Source: Larix sibirica (lineage: Eukaryota; Streptophyta; Pinopsida; Pinales; Pinaceae). Taken from it: a DNA stretch of 23,825 bases. A program made the translations under genes and the position numbers. Of this stretch, positions 1-8,338 are shown one piece after another; position 1 is the first letter of the stretch; each line of letters starts with the position of its first letter. The notes under the pieces are model-generated. The model had not been told where the DNA came from, made no database searches, and saw only the letters and a program-made list of their open reading frames with translations. The DNA lies in assembly GCA_004151065.3 (NCBI GenBank), contig NWUY0300003820.1, positions 61,554 to 85,378 of the forward strand. Reading direction: 5' to 3'.

Positions 1-452
1 GTTGAAGAGTCACTGTCAGGGAAAAGGAAGGAGCCAGGAAGCTCCGCACTGGAGAAAGTCGAGAAAAAGAAGTAGAAGGCTGCAAAGAGCCAGTCAGAAG
101 AAAAGCTCCACAATGATGATTATGAGATGATCGCATCCACAGTCACTGTGCACATAGAAGATGTGATGAGCCTAAAATATGAGGCGATCCAGAAAAGTTT
201 ACATAAGAATCTCACCACACTGCAAGGCATAACAAAGAAGTTTGAGCAAGTCCAACACAACTTGCCCTTGCCGCGAGACTCAGAATTGGAAGGAAGGTCA
301 GGAGACATTTCGCAACCAAAGAAAACACCTCTAACCCTGACCTTGCCACCAAAATCACACATAGTCCAACTTGACCCGTAAGCATAAGGATACTGCTCGA
401 ACAGTTAGCTCCAGGCACCAAGGACATAGAGCATGTGGACATCGACATCGCG
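1..452 (+). pseudogene. Broken partial ORF, unrecognised, lysine/glutamate-rich
   Basis: The frame beginning at base 1 is open except for a TAG at 73-75 and stops with TAA at 379-381. Reading then continues plausibly in another frame (from 381, text like LLEQLAPGTKDIEHVDIDIA) up to the N at 453, so one frameshift near 380 is likely. The product is charged at its start (KRKEPGSS, EKVEKKK), then a helix-prone stretch (EAIQKSLHKN, ITKKFEQVQ), then a Pro/Thr/Leu stretch. I do not recognise the family. Length and charge would suit a retrotransposon Gag-like or other repeat-encoded protein, but no diagnostic motif is visible. Both ends are missing: the left by the window edge, the right by the N. 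A host gene fragment is not excluded. Confidence 0.35.
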
Positions 453-453
453 N
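453..453. other. Single N, probable sequence join
   Basis: Moderately GC-rich coding-like sequence ends exactly here and AT-rich noncoding sequence begins on the other side. A contig join or collapsed gap is the simplest reading. Confidence 0.6.
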
Positions 454-1079
454 TTTTTTGCTATTTTTTATGACAATATTGACTCTTTACCATTTAAATG
501 ATTATATATGCAATTATCTGACCGTGACGTGTCATTATATTTTATTTTGATTTGGACATTGATGATTTTACAATGAGAAATATAGTGACCCTCCTAGTTT
601 GAATATCAATTTCTAAATTATGTAGATACCAGTTGGATCATGAATGTTGTCGTGTTGATGTTATAAATTTATGCTTAAGTATGCATTAAAAAACTCTATT
701 GTTTTTTATATTTTGAGTTTTTAACACTTTATATATATTTAACTTTTGGGGTGGGGTCTTCTATGTCAAGGACACTAACATCCTCAATTAAGTCCCTCAA
801 ATTTGGGGAGGTCTCTCCACAAATCCCCAAGACATCCCTACATCACCAAAACTTAGTGGAACATTGGAATCAAGAGGTTTGTTGATTGTCTGCAAAATGA
901 GTGCTTTTTCATTTAGTGTGTCTTTAATAGATACAAGATCAAGTCTTATTTGCATTTCAAACTTTTCAATTCAATTTGAATTATGTAACTTGAGAGCTCG
1001 ATTCATACTCAACTTGGTGTCCTCAAAGAGCAGAAACAGACTCGAGAGCAGACTCAAACTCAGAAAAGTCTAGTAACAC
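454..1079. other. AT-rich spacer
   Basis: AT-rich sequence without a convincing reading frame. The short open stretch at 864-1073 has no recognisable motif. Nothing else is seen here. Confidence 0.5.
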
Positions 1080-2065
1080 TAAGGTAGACATAGTTCAAGT
1101 CTTGCCCCCCCCATTCGATTCACATGGAGTCACCTGTGTTTTTGGCTTGTAAAAGGTCACTTGTTCTACACTCATTAACTCTACAAAAGTAACATTGGAA
1201 ATTTTTTAATGTATAGGAATGTAACACAGATATAGGCCAAGTCTTGCCCCCCGAAATGTTCACTGGTTCCATTCTCATGTAATCATTTATGTTTTTGTCT
1301 GTAAAAGGTCACTTGTTTGACACCCGTGGTCTCAATATCTGTATGTATATGCAAAGATACACTGTAAAAGCTCTCTTGTCCTATACTCATTAACTCTTCA
1401 AAAGTACCATTGCAAATTTACTGGTGGATGGATCTATAAGGAAGACACAAGCCATGTCTTGCCCCTCAACCATTTTCATGGAGTCATTTGTGTTTAGGTC
1501 TATAAAAGGTCAAATTTTCTATACTCATGAACTCTGCATAGGTAACAATGCAAATTGATTGGTGAACATGGATGTAAGGCAGACATGGGCAAAGTCTTGC
1601 CACCTTCACTGGTTCCATTTTCATGTAGTCATTGGTGTTTTGGTCTGTAAAAGGTCACTTGTATGATAGCCACTATCTCAATCTCTCTATGTATATGTAT
1701 GGATGCACTATAAAAGGTCACTTGGTCTATACTCATGAACTCTGCAAACGTACCATTCCAAATTGACTGGGAAACAGGGATGTCAAAAAGACACAGGACA
1801 AATCTTACCCCCCAAACCATTTTCATTGAGTTATTTGTGTTTTAGGTCTATAATAGGTCAATAGTTCTAGAATCTATACTCATGAACTCTGCAAAAGTAA
1901 CATTGCAAATTGACTGGTGAACAGGGATGTAAGGCAGACATGGGCCAAGTCTTGCCCCCCTCCCAGCCCAAACAAAAGTTCACTTTCCATTCTCATGGAA
2001 CCATTTGTGTTTTGGTCTGTAAAAGGTCACTTGTTCAACCACATGGTCCCAATCTTTGTGTGCGT
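1080..2065. repeat. Divergent tandem array, alternating short and long monomers
   Basis: A block containing aagtcttgcccc recurs at about 1097, 1239, 1454, 1592, 1800 and 1947. Spacings are 142, 215, 138, 208 and 147 bp, so short and long monomers alternate and the higher-order period is about 350-357 bp. Each monomer carries the same ordered landmarks: a tgtaaaaggtcactt block, an actcatgaactctgcaaaag block, a caaattgactggtgaac block and a ggcagacatgggcc block. The long monomer has about 70 extra bases (a ctcaatctctgtgt segment and a second taaaaggtcact). Copies have diverged by substitutions and small indels, so the array is old. No coding potential is seen. It could be a satellite or an internally repeated part of a transposon. 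Confidence 0.8.
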
Positions 2066-2400
2066 GTCAATGGAAACTCAGTTGAATGGTTAAGCAGGGT
2101 TGGTGAAATTCGTGCCACTAATGTTCAAATCCCCCATTGACATGTTTTGCCCCTCGTGGGCTGTCTCATCCATGCAAGTGGACCATCTCAAGCAGTTGGG
2201 CCAGGTGCAAATCCTGGGCAACTTTGGTGAAATAAACTATAAAGACCCCCCTCCACAGCTTCTTAGCCTAAGGAATTCTCCTTGAGCGTTGTATACCGGC
2301 TACATTCATCATAACTCCTAGATTTGGGAAGGGCATGCTTGCCACATTGTCAAAGAAGAAGCTTCTGTCAACACATAGGGAGAAAAACCAAAATAAGACT
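2066..2400 (+). mobile_element. Probable tRNA-derived SINE interrupting the tandem array
   Basis: The array landmarks stop near 2065 and resume near 2405. The head of the inserted stretch looks like a tRNA gene: an A-box-like segment near 2078-2095 (ctcagttgaatggttaagc) and a B-box match gttcaaatccc at 2123-2133, about 45 bases apart, as in a tRNA. The rest (2145-2400) is unrelated to the monomers and noncoding. RNA polymerase III would start at the head and read rightward. No clear target-site duplication or tail was found, so the 3' limit is approximate. Confidence 0.5.
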
Positions 2401-3225
2401 GCATAATTGTGCAGATGTGCTCTAAAAGGTCACTTACTGTATACTCAAGAACTCTGAAAAAGTATCATTGCATATTGGTTGGTGAATAGGGATGTAAGAC
2501 AGACAAAGGCCAAGTCTTGCCCACGGAAAGATTGCTAGATCCATTCTTATAGAGCTATCCATGTTTTGGTATGTAAAAGATCACTTGTTCGACACCCATG
2601 GACTCAATCTCTGTGTGTACATGTGCGTACGTGCCATGTGCGAATCCTTTTGGGTAAGATATAAACCAGCATTACCAAAGTTAAGCTTTTATTTTGTTCT
2701 TTGTTTTTTGGTAAATGTCCCTTAGTTCAGTTAAGGAAGTGGGCTATATAATTTGCTTAGATGCAAAATTCACCCCAAGACTTGCAACTGACCTCCTCTC
2801 TTGAGATACACCACGCCCGTGGGTTGTAAAAGCTTACTCAATCTACACTGATGAACTCTGCAAAAGTATTATTGCAATTGATTGGTGAACAATAATGTAA
2901 GGCAGACACAGGCCAAGTGCTGCCCTCCGAAAGGTTATTGGTTCCATTCTCGTGTATCCATCCGTGTTTTGGTCTGTAAATGGTCACTTCTGGACTCAAT
3001 CTCTGTGTATAAATAGCCAGACGTGCTGTGGGCGAAACCTTTTTGGAAAACCTATCACCCGCCATTACCAAAATTAGGGTTGTATTTAGGGGGAGGTGAA
3101 GTGTCCTTTGCTAAGGAAATGGGCTTTTCGCTTAAATGTAAAATTCACCAATGGCTTGCACCTGACCTACTCCATTGAGATCGGCCGCATCCCTTGGTTG
3201 TTAGGTTGCTGGGATTTCCACCCAG
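2401..3225. repeat. Continuation of the tandem array with a longer (~390 bp) unit
   Basis: Two further copies carry the same landmarks (aagtcttgcccac at 2512, aagtgctgccctc at 2915). Both are followed by a shared extension absent from the first part of the array: cgaatccttttgg at 2641 and cgaaacctttttgg at 3033, then cattaccaaa, aaattcacc and a tgagat block. The two extensions are 392 bp apart. The unit therefore changes size within one array. Noncoding. Confidence 0.7.
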
Positions 3226-3239
3226 TGGTCTTGGACACG

Positions 3240-3360
3240 GTAGTTAGCTCAGTTTGCTTCATTAATCAGGAAACATGTCTTCAGGAAGTTTTGAACGCGG
3301 ACTTGAACATTGAAACTGCTTTGATCTTGCCACTTGACCACAACCTCGACTTCTTAAATT
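3240..3360. other. tRNA-like polymerase III boxes on both strands (relic)
   Basis: On the plus strand tagctcagtttg at 3245 resembles an A box and gttttgaacgc at 3288 a weaker B box. On the minus strand tggtcaagtggc (from about 3352 downward) resembles an A box and gttcaagtcc (from about 3308) a B box. Both pairs are spaced about 43 bases, as in tRNA genes. Neither folds into an obviously intact tRNA by eye, so these are more likely SINE heads than functional tRNA genes. Chance matches are possible. Confidence 0.3.
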
Positions 3361-4299
3361 AGGGTTTCAATTAACAACATATTTAGGGTTTTCTGATTCA
3401 TAAATAAATCTGAAATCTTAAGATTTTGGGACAAAAATACAACCAGTTGTTCAAAGAAAAAACTTCAAAGATGAGGAGAGCGTACCCCACGGTAGTTTGA
3501 AATTCTCCTGGTGGCCTCAGGATGGTACATTAACCGTCCATGAGGTAATGTTAGCGGGATCCTAAAATTTGAGGAAGGATCGGATACTTGCAGGCAGAAT
3601 CTGTTTTTCTTCCAATTTAGAGCATTCGGTTCTGCAAAGACGAATCTCGGCCTTTGGCAGGCCGAGCTCAATGGCCGGATTGGAAGCACGGCCATGGCTT
3701 CATACAAAGATCAGCAGAGGAAAAATAGGTTATAAAAGTACAGTGAATTGATAACTTGATAGCTTAAAATTGTAAAGAAATCAGCATCATCTGATTCTGT
3801 AATGTTGTCATGTTCTCGCCGTGTGGAAGAAGTAATTCTTGCTCTTGCCACCTAGGCATCCGTATGATGACGTGGCTTTCAATATTGAGAACCGTGATTA
3901 GGGTTGGGAGACGAAAGGATCTGTAATTGTAGGAAGATAGTGTACAGACTATGTACAGAGAACCATTACAAATTCAAGATGGTCCTCACAAACGATGACA
4001 TTGAAATTGATATGGAGGATGTTATTTATTGAATGTGGTAATCTGCATTTTAAATTCTAGTTTTAGGTAACTATTTGTGGTTGTTAAGATATTTAATTGT
4101 TAAAATACATCTTAAGCTTTAAAGTCAAACTCAAGTATTTATGGTATAGATATTTATCAAAATATTTTTTAAACATTTTTTTAATATGTGTATTTTTGTT
4201 ATTCATATTGAATCAAAGAAAATTAGAGTCAAAACATATAGTCTATTTCCAAGTTAGAGATATCAACTGGTGTTAATACTGTAACCAACAAAAAGCTAT
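3361..4299. other. Noncoding spacer
   Basis: Mixed and then AT-rich sequence. Short open stretches around 3465-3750 on both strands show no motif or family resemblance. From about 4030 to 4260 the sequence is strongly AT-rich. Nothing further is seen. Confidence 0.5.
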
Positions 4300-5160
4300 A
4301 GGCTTGCATGCCATGTTTATACAAGATTTAAAAAACAACAAAAGTCAACTTCTGGTACTAAGGGCCTTCCACAACTGCAGACTGGTAATCCATCCATGCA
4401 GCGAGCAAAATTATGACCAGATAATTAAAGCAACCTTGAAAATCTCTTATACAAAGAAGTTTACAAATCCATCAAAGATTTGTGAACCCTCCACAAATTC
4501 TGCAAAGAACAATGTTCCTTTAGGGCAATCGATTGCTCGCTTGGATAGAGCATCAACATTTGTATTATATTCCCTATGAATATGCTTAGATAACAAATAA
4601 GGACAAGAGCCCTTTAATTTTGAAGCACCGGTTATCTAATGCTAAAACCTGCAACTTATAGAGACCATTTGCCCAGTTAACTATAGCCTGAGAATCACCA
4701 TACACTTGAAGAGATATGATACCATTAACTATGACAAACTGCAACAAACTCCAAAGGGCCAAAAGTTCCGATTTAGTATTAGTTGCTCTACACAACCTAT
4801 CCATAACTTGAAAAAATGTTATTTATTGATCCTTAAAATCATTCCACAGCCACCAGATTCCGCTTGAACAACGCCATCAAAAATATCTACTACCTTACCC
4901 TCCATGGCTTTGCGACTTATAACCTATATGCTTCTCTTGGGTTATTGATCAGAAAAGTAACCCTTATAGTGTCCCAAACACTTCATACAACATAAATAAG
5001 CATTAAGACAAAAATCTCCAAAGATTCTTCTATTCCTCACATTCCAAATATACCAACATACAAAAATAGGTAGAAATTTATGGGATTTTATCTTCTACAT
5101 CCAATTTTTAAAATTTTCTTCTAAGGAAACAATGCCCCAACCCTCATACAGTTGGAGAAT
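4300..5160 (-). mobile_element. 3' remnant of a plant L1-type LINE
   Basis: Read on the minus strand, the stretch from about 5155 gives a C-terminal LINE linker (EGWGIVSLEENFKNWM, one stop, then PIFVCWYIWNVRNRRIFGD) and after it an RNase H domain ending in TAA at 4447-4449. The W/RN/F pattern after the zinc finger region is the same as in the LINEs at 16-17 kb and 22 kb in this window. Everything upstream (endonuclease, reverse transcriptase) is absent, the usual 5' truncation. 4300-4446 would be 3' untranslated sequence; no clear poly-A tail was found, so the end is approximate. Confidence 0.75.
4447..4935 (-). pseudogene. LINE RNase H domain, frameshifted
   Basis: The domain starts with DIFDGVVQAESGGCGMIL (4925-4830), continues as NTKSELLALW and VYGDSQAIVNWANG (4780-4660) and ends with HIHREYNTNVDALSKRA (4590-4535). 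In the RNase H fold these carry the four acidic catalytic residues (Asp in FDG, Glu in SELLAL, Asp in GDSQ, Asp in NVDAL), and all four survive. The reading frame changes twice, near 4805 and near 4625, and a TAA lies near 4825, so no intact protein can be made. RNase H would remove the RNA strand during target-primed reverse transcription. Confidence 0.75.
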
Positions 5161-5934
5161 TTTTAAAATTTCCTACTAAACCAACCAAAATATCATATTA
5201 CGGTGTTTGGTAAGGTATCCACTCTATTGTTAAAAAAAATTCAAATAAAATGTAATCAATTATACCATGCTTAAATGTCTGGTACAAATATCTTTTATAA
5301 AACTTTGAGCTTAGAACAAGTTAAACAAAAGTTGGTATGTTATTGAAGAAACAAATAAAGTAAATCCATACCTTAACTCCTTTATCTCAATTGAGAGGGG
5401 TTTGTGATACTTGGGAGAGATAAAATGTCTTCCTTGCAAAGGCTTAGCATTGCAATTCTCATTGAAGGTGTCAATGGCATCTAAATCAAGAGGGGAAAGG
5501 ACTCTCCAAAGCTTAAACAAAAAAAGTGGGGGGAGGGGTAGGGACAACTAAACACTACAAGATTTTGAGTGTTCTCCCACTAAGAATGTCCAAAATTACT
5601 TATCCCCTCTTGCTTGATGGCACCTCAAAATGGTCTCTATTGTGCCGATTAGTTGCAATAAGTGATGTTTTTGTCACCAATAATGTGCTAAGGTAATGCC
5701 CAAAACTAGACATTCTTGCGTCCATAACAACAACTATATTAATATTTGTGAAAACATCTAACAACACATATTTCATTAAAATTGGAAATATTTTATTACA
5801 AGAATAACCCAAGAATTGAGTTTTTTGGTTATTTTGGAAATCTAGATCTACTATTTAATTCCAAATTTAAAGTTTACATCAAAGTAATGGCAAAAATAAT
5901 GTATAGATTAACTTCTTAATTAGTAACCAAATTT
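5161..5934. other. Spacer without recognisable gene
   Basis: AT-rich, with a G-rich patch near 5525-5545. A minus-strand open stretch (5547-5311) contains DAIDTFNENCNAKPLQGRHF, which reads like real protein text, but I recognise no family and nothing supports it in the flanks. Otherwise nothing seen. Confidence 0.4.
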
Positions 5935-6640
5935 ATATTGTCCCAAAATGTTGTCTATTGGGTAACATCAACGTCTAGATATAGGTCCCAATCAACCCTT
6001 TCATAATTAATCCACTAACCTCTAACCTTGAACTAATAACCCACTCACACAAAATGCCTAACCCTTAACTACTAAAACCCTAACCCTTGACTACTAACTC
6101 ACTGACCCCAAACCACTAACCCATTAACCAATTAACTCTTGAACCACCAATTCACGAACCTTGTAACCACTAATCCATTAAATCTTAACCCTAGACCCCT
6201 AACCCACATCCCAAATTGTTAATCCATTAACCCTTGATGCATTAACACATAATTCCTAACCCCTCACTTACAACCTTATTATCCTCTTGTCTCAAACCAT
6301 TAACCCCTAACACATTAATATCTAATTCATAGTCCCAAACCACTGGCTCCCTAACCCAATCACTCCAAACCACTAACTTGCTAACTAATTAACCCACTAA
6401 CATCCCTATCCCCTAACCCACCATCACCTAACTCCTAACCCACTAACCCCCAATCCCTTGATCCTCTAACCTTAAACCATTAACCCTCTTGACAACTAAC
6501 CTTGAACAACTAACTCACTAACCCCCATTCAATAACACCTAATACTTAACTCCTAACCCCTGGTCCACTCACCTTGAACCAATAACCCACCAACCCCTAA
6601 CTTATTAATACCCAATGCCTAATCCCTAGCCAGATAAAAA
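5935..6640. repeat. Degenerate CTAACC-type repeat, block 1
   Basis: After a header containing cccaaaatgttgtc (5942), the plus strand becomes a long run of variants such as ctaaccc, cactaaccc, cattaaccc and taacccctaa, with almost no G. There is no fixed period; units of about 6-14 bases interleave. Single telomere-like words (aaaccctaaccc) occur, but the regular CCCTAAA array of a plant telomere does not. The minus strand is correspondingly C-poor and G/T-rich. Noncoding. Confidence 0.8.
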
Positions 6641-6679
6641 TGCCTAGATTTATGTTTGAAATAATGATGAAATGACCAA

Positions 6680-7205
6680 TTTCATGTCATCCCCAAAATG
6701 TTGTCAAATGGGTGGCATTACCACCCATGGGTGCATCTCAAATAATCCTTCTCTAATTAGCCCACAACTCCTTAAAACTAATCCACTAACCCACTCACAC
6801 ATAACACTTAACCCTAACCACTAACCCATTAACCTACTACCCCTCTAAACTCTTAACCCTAAAATATTAACCTAAACCACTAATGCATAACCCCTAAACC
6901 CCTGAAATATTAACTCCTTAACCCACAAACCACTACCCCCATAACCCATTAACCTCTAACCCACCATGCCTCTAACCCAAAACTTTGAACCATTAACCCA
7001 CTAATTAAGCCCTTAAATCTCCATGCCCCTAAACCAAACCCACTAACCTACAAACTAACCCACTATCCCTATAACCCAAAACTTTGAATCATTAACCCAC
7101 TAACTAAGCCCTTATATCTCCACTCCCTAAATCCATCGCACTAACATACAAATCTCCAACCCACCAAGACCTAATGCACAACCCCTATCTCTCGACCTTA
7201 TAACC
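6680..7205. repeat. Degenerate CTAACC-type repeat, block 2
   Basis: A second header, ccccaaaatgttgtc at 6691 followed by a gggtggcat block, precedes another G-poor run of ctaaccc/cattaaccc variants. The header lies about 750 bp after the first, so header plus tract was probably duplicated as a unit. The block ends about 30 bases before the TATA-containing repeat at 7236. Confidence 0.8.
6971..7168. repeat. 99-bp direct duplication inside block 2
   Basis: aacccaaaactttgaa occurs at 6974 and 7073, both followed by similar text (cattaacccacta, aagcccttaaatctcca versus aagcccttatatctcca). The two copies differ at only a few positions and are much more alike than the surrounding repeat, so this duplication is younger than the tract. 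Confidence 0.75.
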
Positions 7206-7235
7206 TAGAACTATCAACCAATTAACCTTGAAAAA

Positions 7236-7470
7236 CGTAACAAATAAAATATTAAAATAATGAATAATATATAATAATAAAAATAAAACACAATATTAAT
7301 TATATTTAACTAAAGCTCAGAACCCTTTTGTGAATAGTCACCTTATAAGCCCTATATATGCGACTACATCCTCATTGTATATTATCATCATTGTATTAGC
7401 AATTATATATTATTTGTCCATTCATGGAGTATATGTGTTATTTACGCCAGTTATTCCAGTAGAAACAATT
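7236..7470 (+). repeat. TATA-containing interspersed repeat, copy 1
   Basis: Begins cgtaacaaataaaatatt, runs through an AT-rich segment (aatgaataatatataataat), then agtcaccttataag and cctatatatgc (7351-7361), and on to ttattccagtagaaac (7451-7466). The same ordered text recurs at 8044 and 11826. An AT-rich stretch followed by one good TATA box resembles an LTR U3 or other retroelement promoter. Strand is assigned from the TATA box. No LTR pair or primer-binding site was established. Confidence 0.7.
7351..7361 (+). promoter_or_regulatory. Candidate TATA box of repeat copy 1
   Basis: cctatatatgc is conserved in all three copies of the repeat (here, about 8139 and 11950), and the sequence just upstream (gtcaccttataag) is conserved too. 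Placement relative to an ATG is seen only in copy 2. Function is inferred. Confidence 0.4.
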
Positions 7471-7663
7471 TATATTGTTTCAGTTTTCCCATGGATTTTT
7501 GGGCTTTCGATGCTCTCAAATTATCCATAGGGTTGATATCTATGGATTCTCCTTGGGATTTCACCACCCACATGTATTTCTTGGCATTCTTGACACTGGG
7601 TGATTCCACGAAGGTGGTTCACCATTTTTGGCATGCGCAAGCCAGAAAAATTGTTTTATGCAC

Positions 7664-7804
7664 CCTCGATCGAGGTTTTAAATGCTGGATCGAGGGTTTG
7701 AAAATACCTCGATCGAGGGCTTCAAAATACCTCGATCGAGGATATTTAAATAGCTCGATCAAGGGCTAGGTTAAACCCTAGATCAAGCAAATGCTCGATC
7801 GAGG
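7664..7804. repeat. Palindromic CTCGATCGAG minisatellite
   Basis: The perfect palindrome cctcgatcgagg stands at 7664, 7707 and 7730. Degenerate copies lie near 7686 (ctggatcgaggg), 7753 (gctcgatcaagg), 7776 (ccctagatcaagc) and 7793 (gctcgatcgagg). Spacing is about 22-23 bases with AT-rich linkers such as gtttgaaaata. Each copy could form a small hairpin or bind a dimeric protein, but nothing here proves a function. Confidence 0.85.
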
Positions 7805-7836
7805 GCTTGGTTGAGATAGAAAAAAAAAATCAAAAG

Positions 7837-7863
7837 CAAGGACCGGCCTGTCGGTCGGCCTTG
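7837..7863. repeat. GC-rich imperfect inverted repeat
   Basis: caaggaccg pairs imperfectly with cggtcggccttg around a gcctgt loop, in an otherwise AT-rich area. A stem-loop is possible. Role unknown. Confidence 0.5.
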
Positions 7864-8042
7864 TTCGAAAGCGATAGCACAAACAGTTCCGATTACAACA
7901 GCAGTAAGCCCCTCGACCGAGCGTCCGCAGCCAGCATAGCATGCCCCATGTCCACCTCCATCCGCCATGGCTTCAAATCCACAAGGTAGGGGGATTTCAA
8001 CCACATTTTGTTTGTTTTTCAAAAAAACTTAAATTTGTTATT

Positions 8043-8043
8043 N
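8043..8043. other. Single N, probable join
   Basis: Repeat copy 2 begins directly after this N and lacks the first twenty or so bases that copies 1 and 3 share, so the copy is cut at the join. Confidence 0.6.
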
Positions 8044-8193
8044 ATAATGAATAATATATAATAATAAAAATAAAACATAATATTAATTATATTTAACTAA
8101 AAGTCACAATCCTATGGTGAATAGTCACCTTATAAGGCCTATATATGCTATATATGCTGCTACATCCTCATACTGGTTATTCCAGTAGAAACG
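8044..8193 (+). repeat. TATA-containing interspersed repeat, copy 2
   Basis: Same order as copy 1: aatgaataatatataataat, agtcaccttataag, cctatatatgc near 8139, tacatcctcat and ttattccagtagaaac (8177-8192). The tatatatgc word is duplicated here and about 80 bases present in copy 1 before ttattccag are missing. An ATG follows immediately at 8194, suggesting that this copy is the leader of a coding element. Confidence 0.7.
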
Positions 8194-8338
8194 ATGGCAT
8201 TTACTCTGAAACAAGCTTTTAGCCACCAAAAGAAGAAAAAATAAATTATCGGGTCGATGACCACATCACGATTTTGGATGTTCTATACAAAAAATTTGTC
8301 GTCGAAGAAGGAAAGAATCAGCTGGCAGTAGGTCCGAA
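8194..8338 (+). pseudogene. N-terminal stub of a retroelement-like ORF
   Basis: ATG at 8194 opens MAFTLKQAFSHQKKKK and stops at TAA in an A-rich run (8242-8244). One frame over, the text continues as INYRVDDHITILDVLYKKF and VVEEGKNQLAVG up to about 8335, so a single-base slip in the A run is likely. The start sits one base past the conserved end of repeat copy 2, where a leader would place it. Composition changes abruptly at about 8338. I take it as the start of a Gag-like protein, from position only; no domain is recognised. The retropepsin pseudogene at 9169 may belong to the same element, but the CpG-rich stretch and an N separate them. Confidence 0.4.

Larger units (their letters stand above)
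7471..8042. other. Unique segment between repeat copies 1 and 2
   Basis: Holds the palindromic array at 7664-7804 and the inverted repeat near 7837-7863. From about 7835 to 7990 it is GC- and CpG-richer than its surroundings on both sides. Open stretches at 7491-7769 and 7783-8022 are largely explained by the repeats, and no protein family is recognised. It ends at the N at 8043. Confidence 0.45.

Noticed and set aside
2071-2145. Functional tRNA gene
   Set aside because: A and B boxes are present, but I cannot pair acceptor and anticodon arms by eye. A SINE head fits better.
3096-3362. 88-codon plus-strand ORF
   Set aside because: Its first half lies in the tandem array, whose other copy is interrupted by stops. 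The remainder overlaps the tRNA-like boxes.
5935-7205. Telomere or interstitial telomeric array
   Set aside because: The regular CCCTAAA unit of plant telomeres is not maintained; words of varied length dominate. At best a distant relation.
7491-7769. 92-codon ORF as a gene
   Set aside because: Its second half is the translation of the palindromic minisatellite (LDRG, IEG, SRAS repeats), and the first half has no motif.
7664-7804. CRISPR array
   Set aside because: Repeats are 12 bases, palindromic and degenerate with similar AT-rich linkers rather than unique spacers, and the sequence is plant-like.
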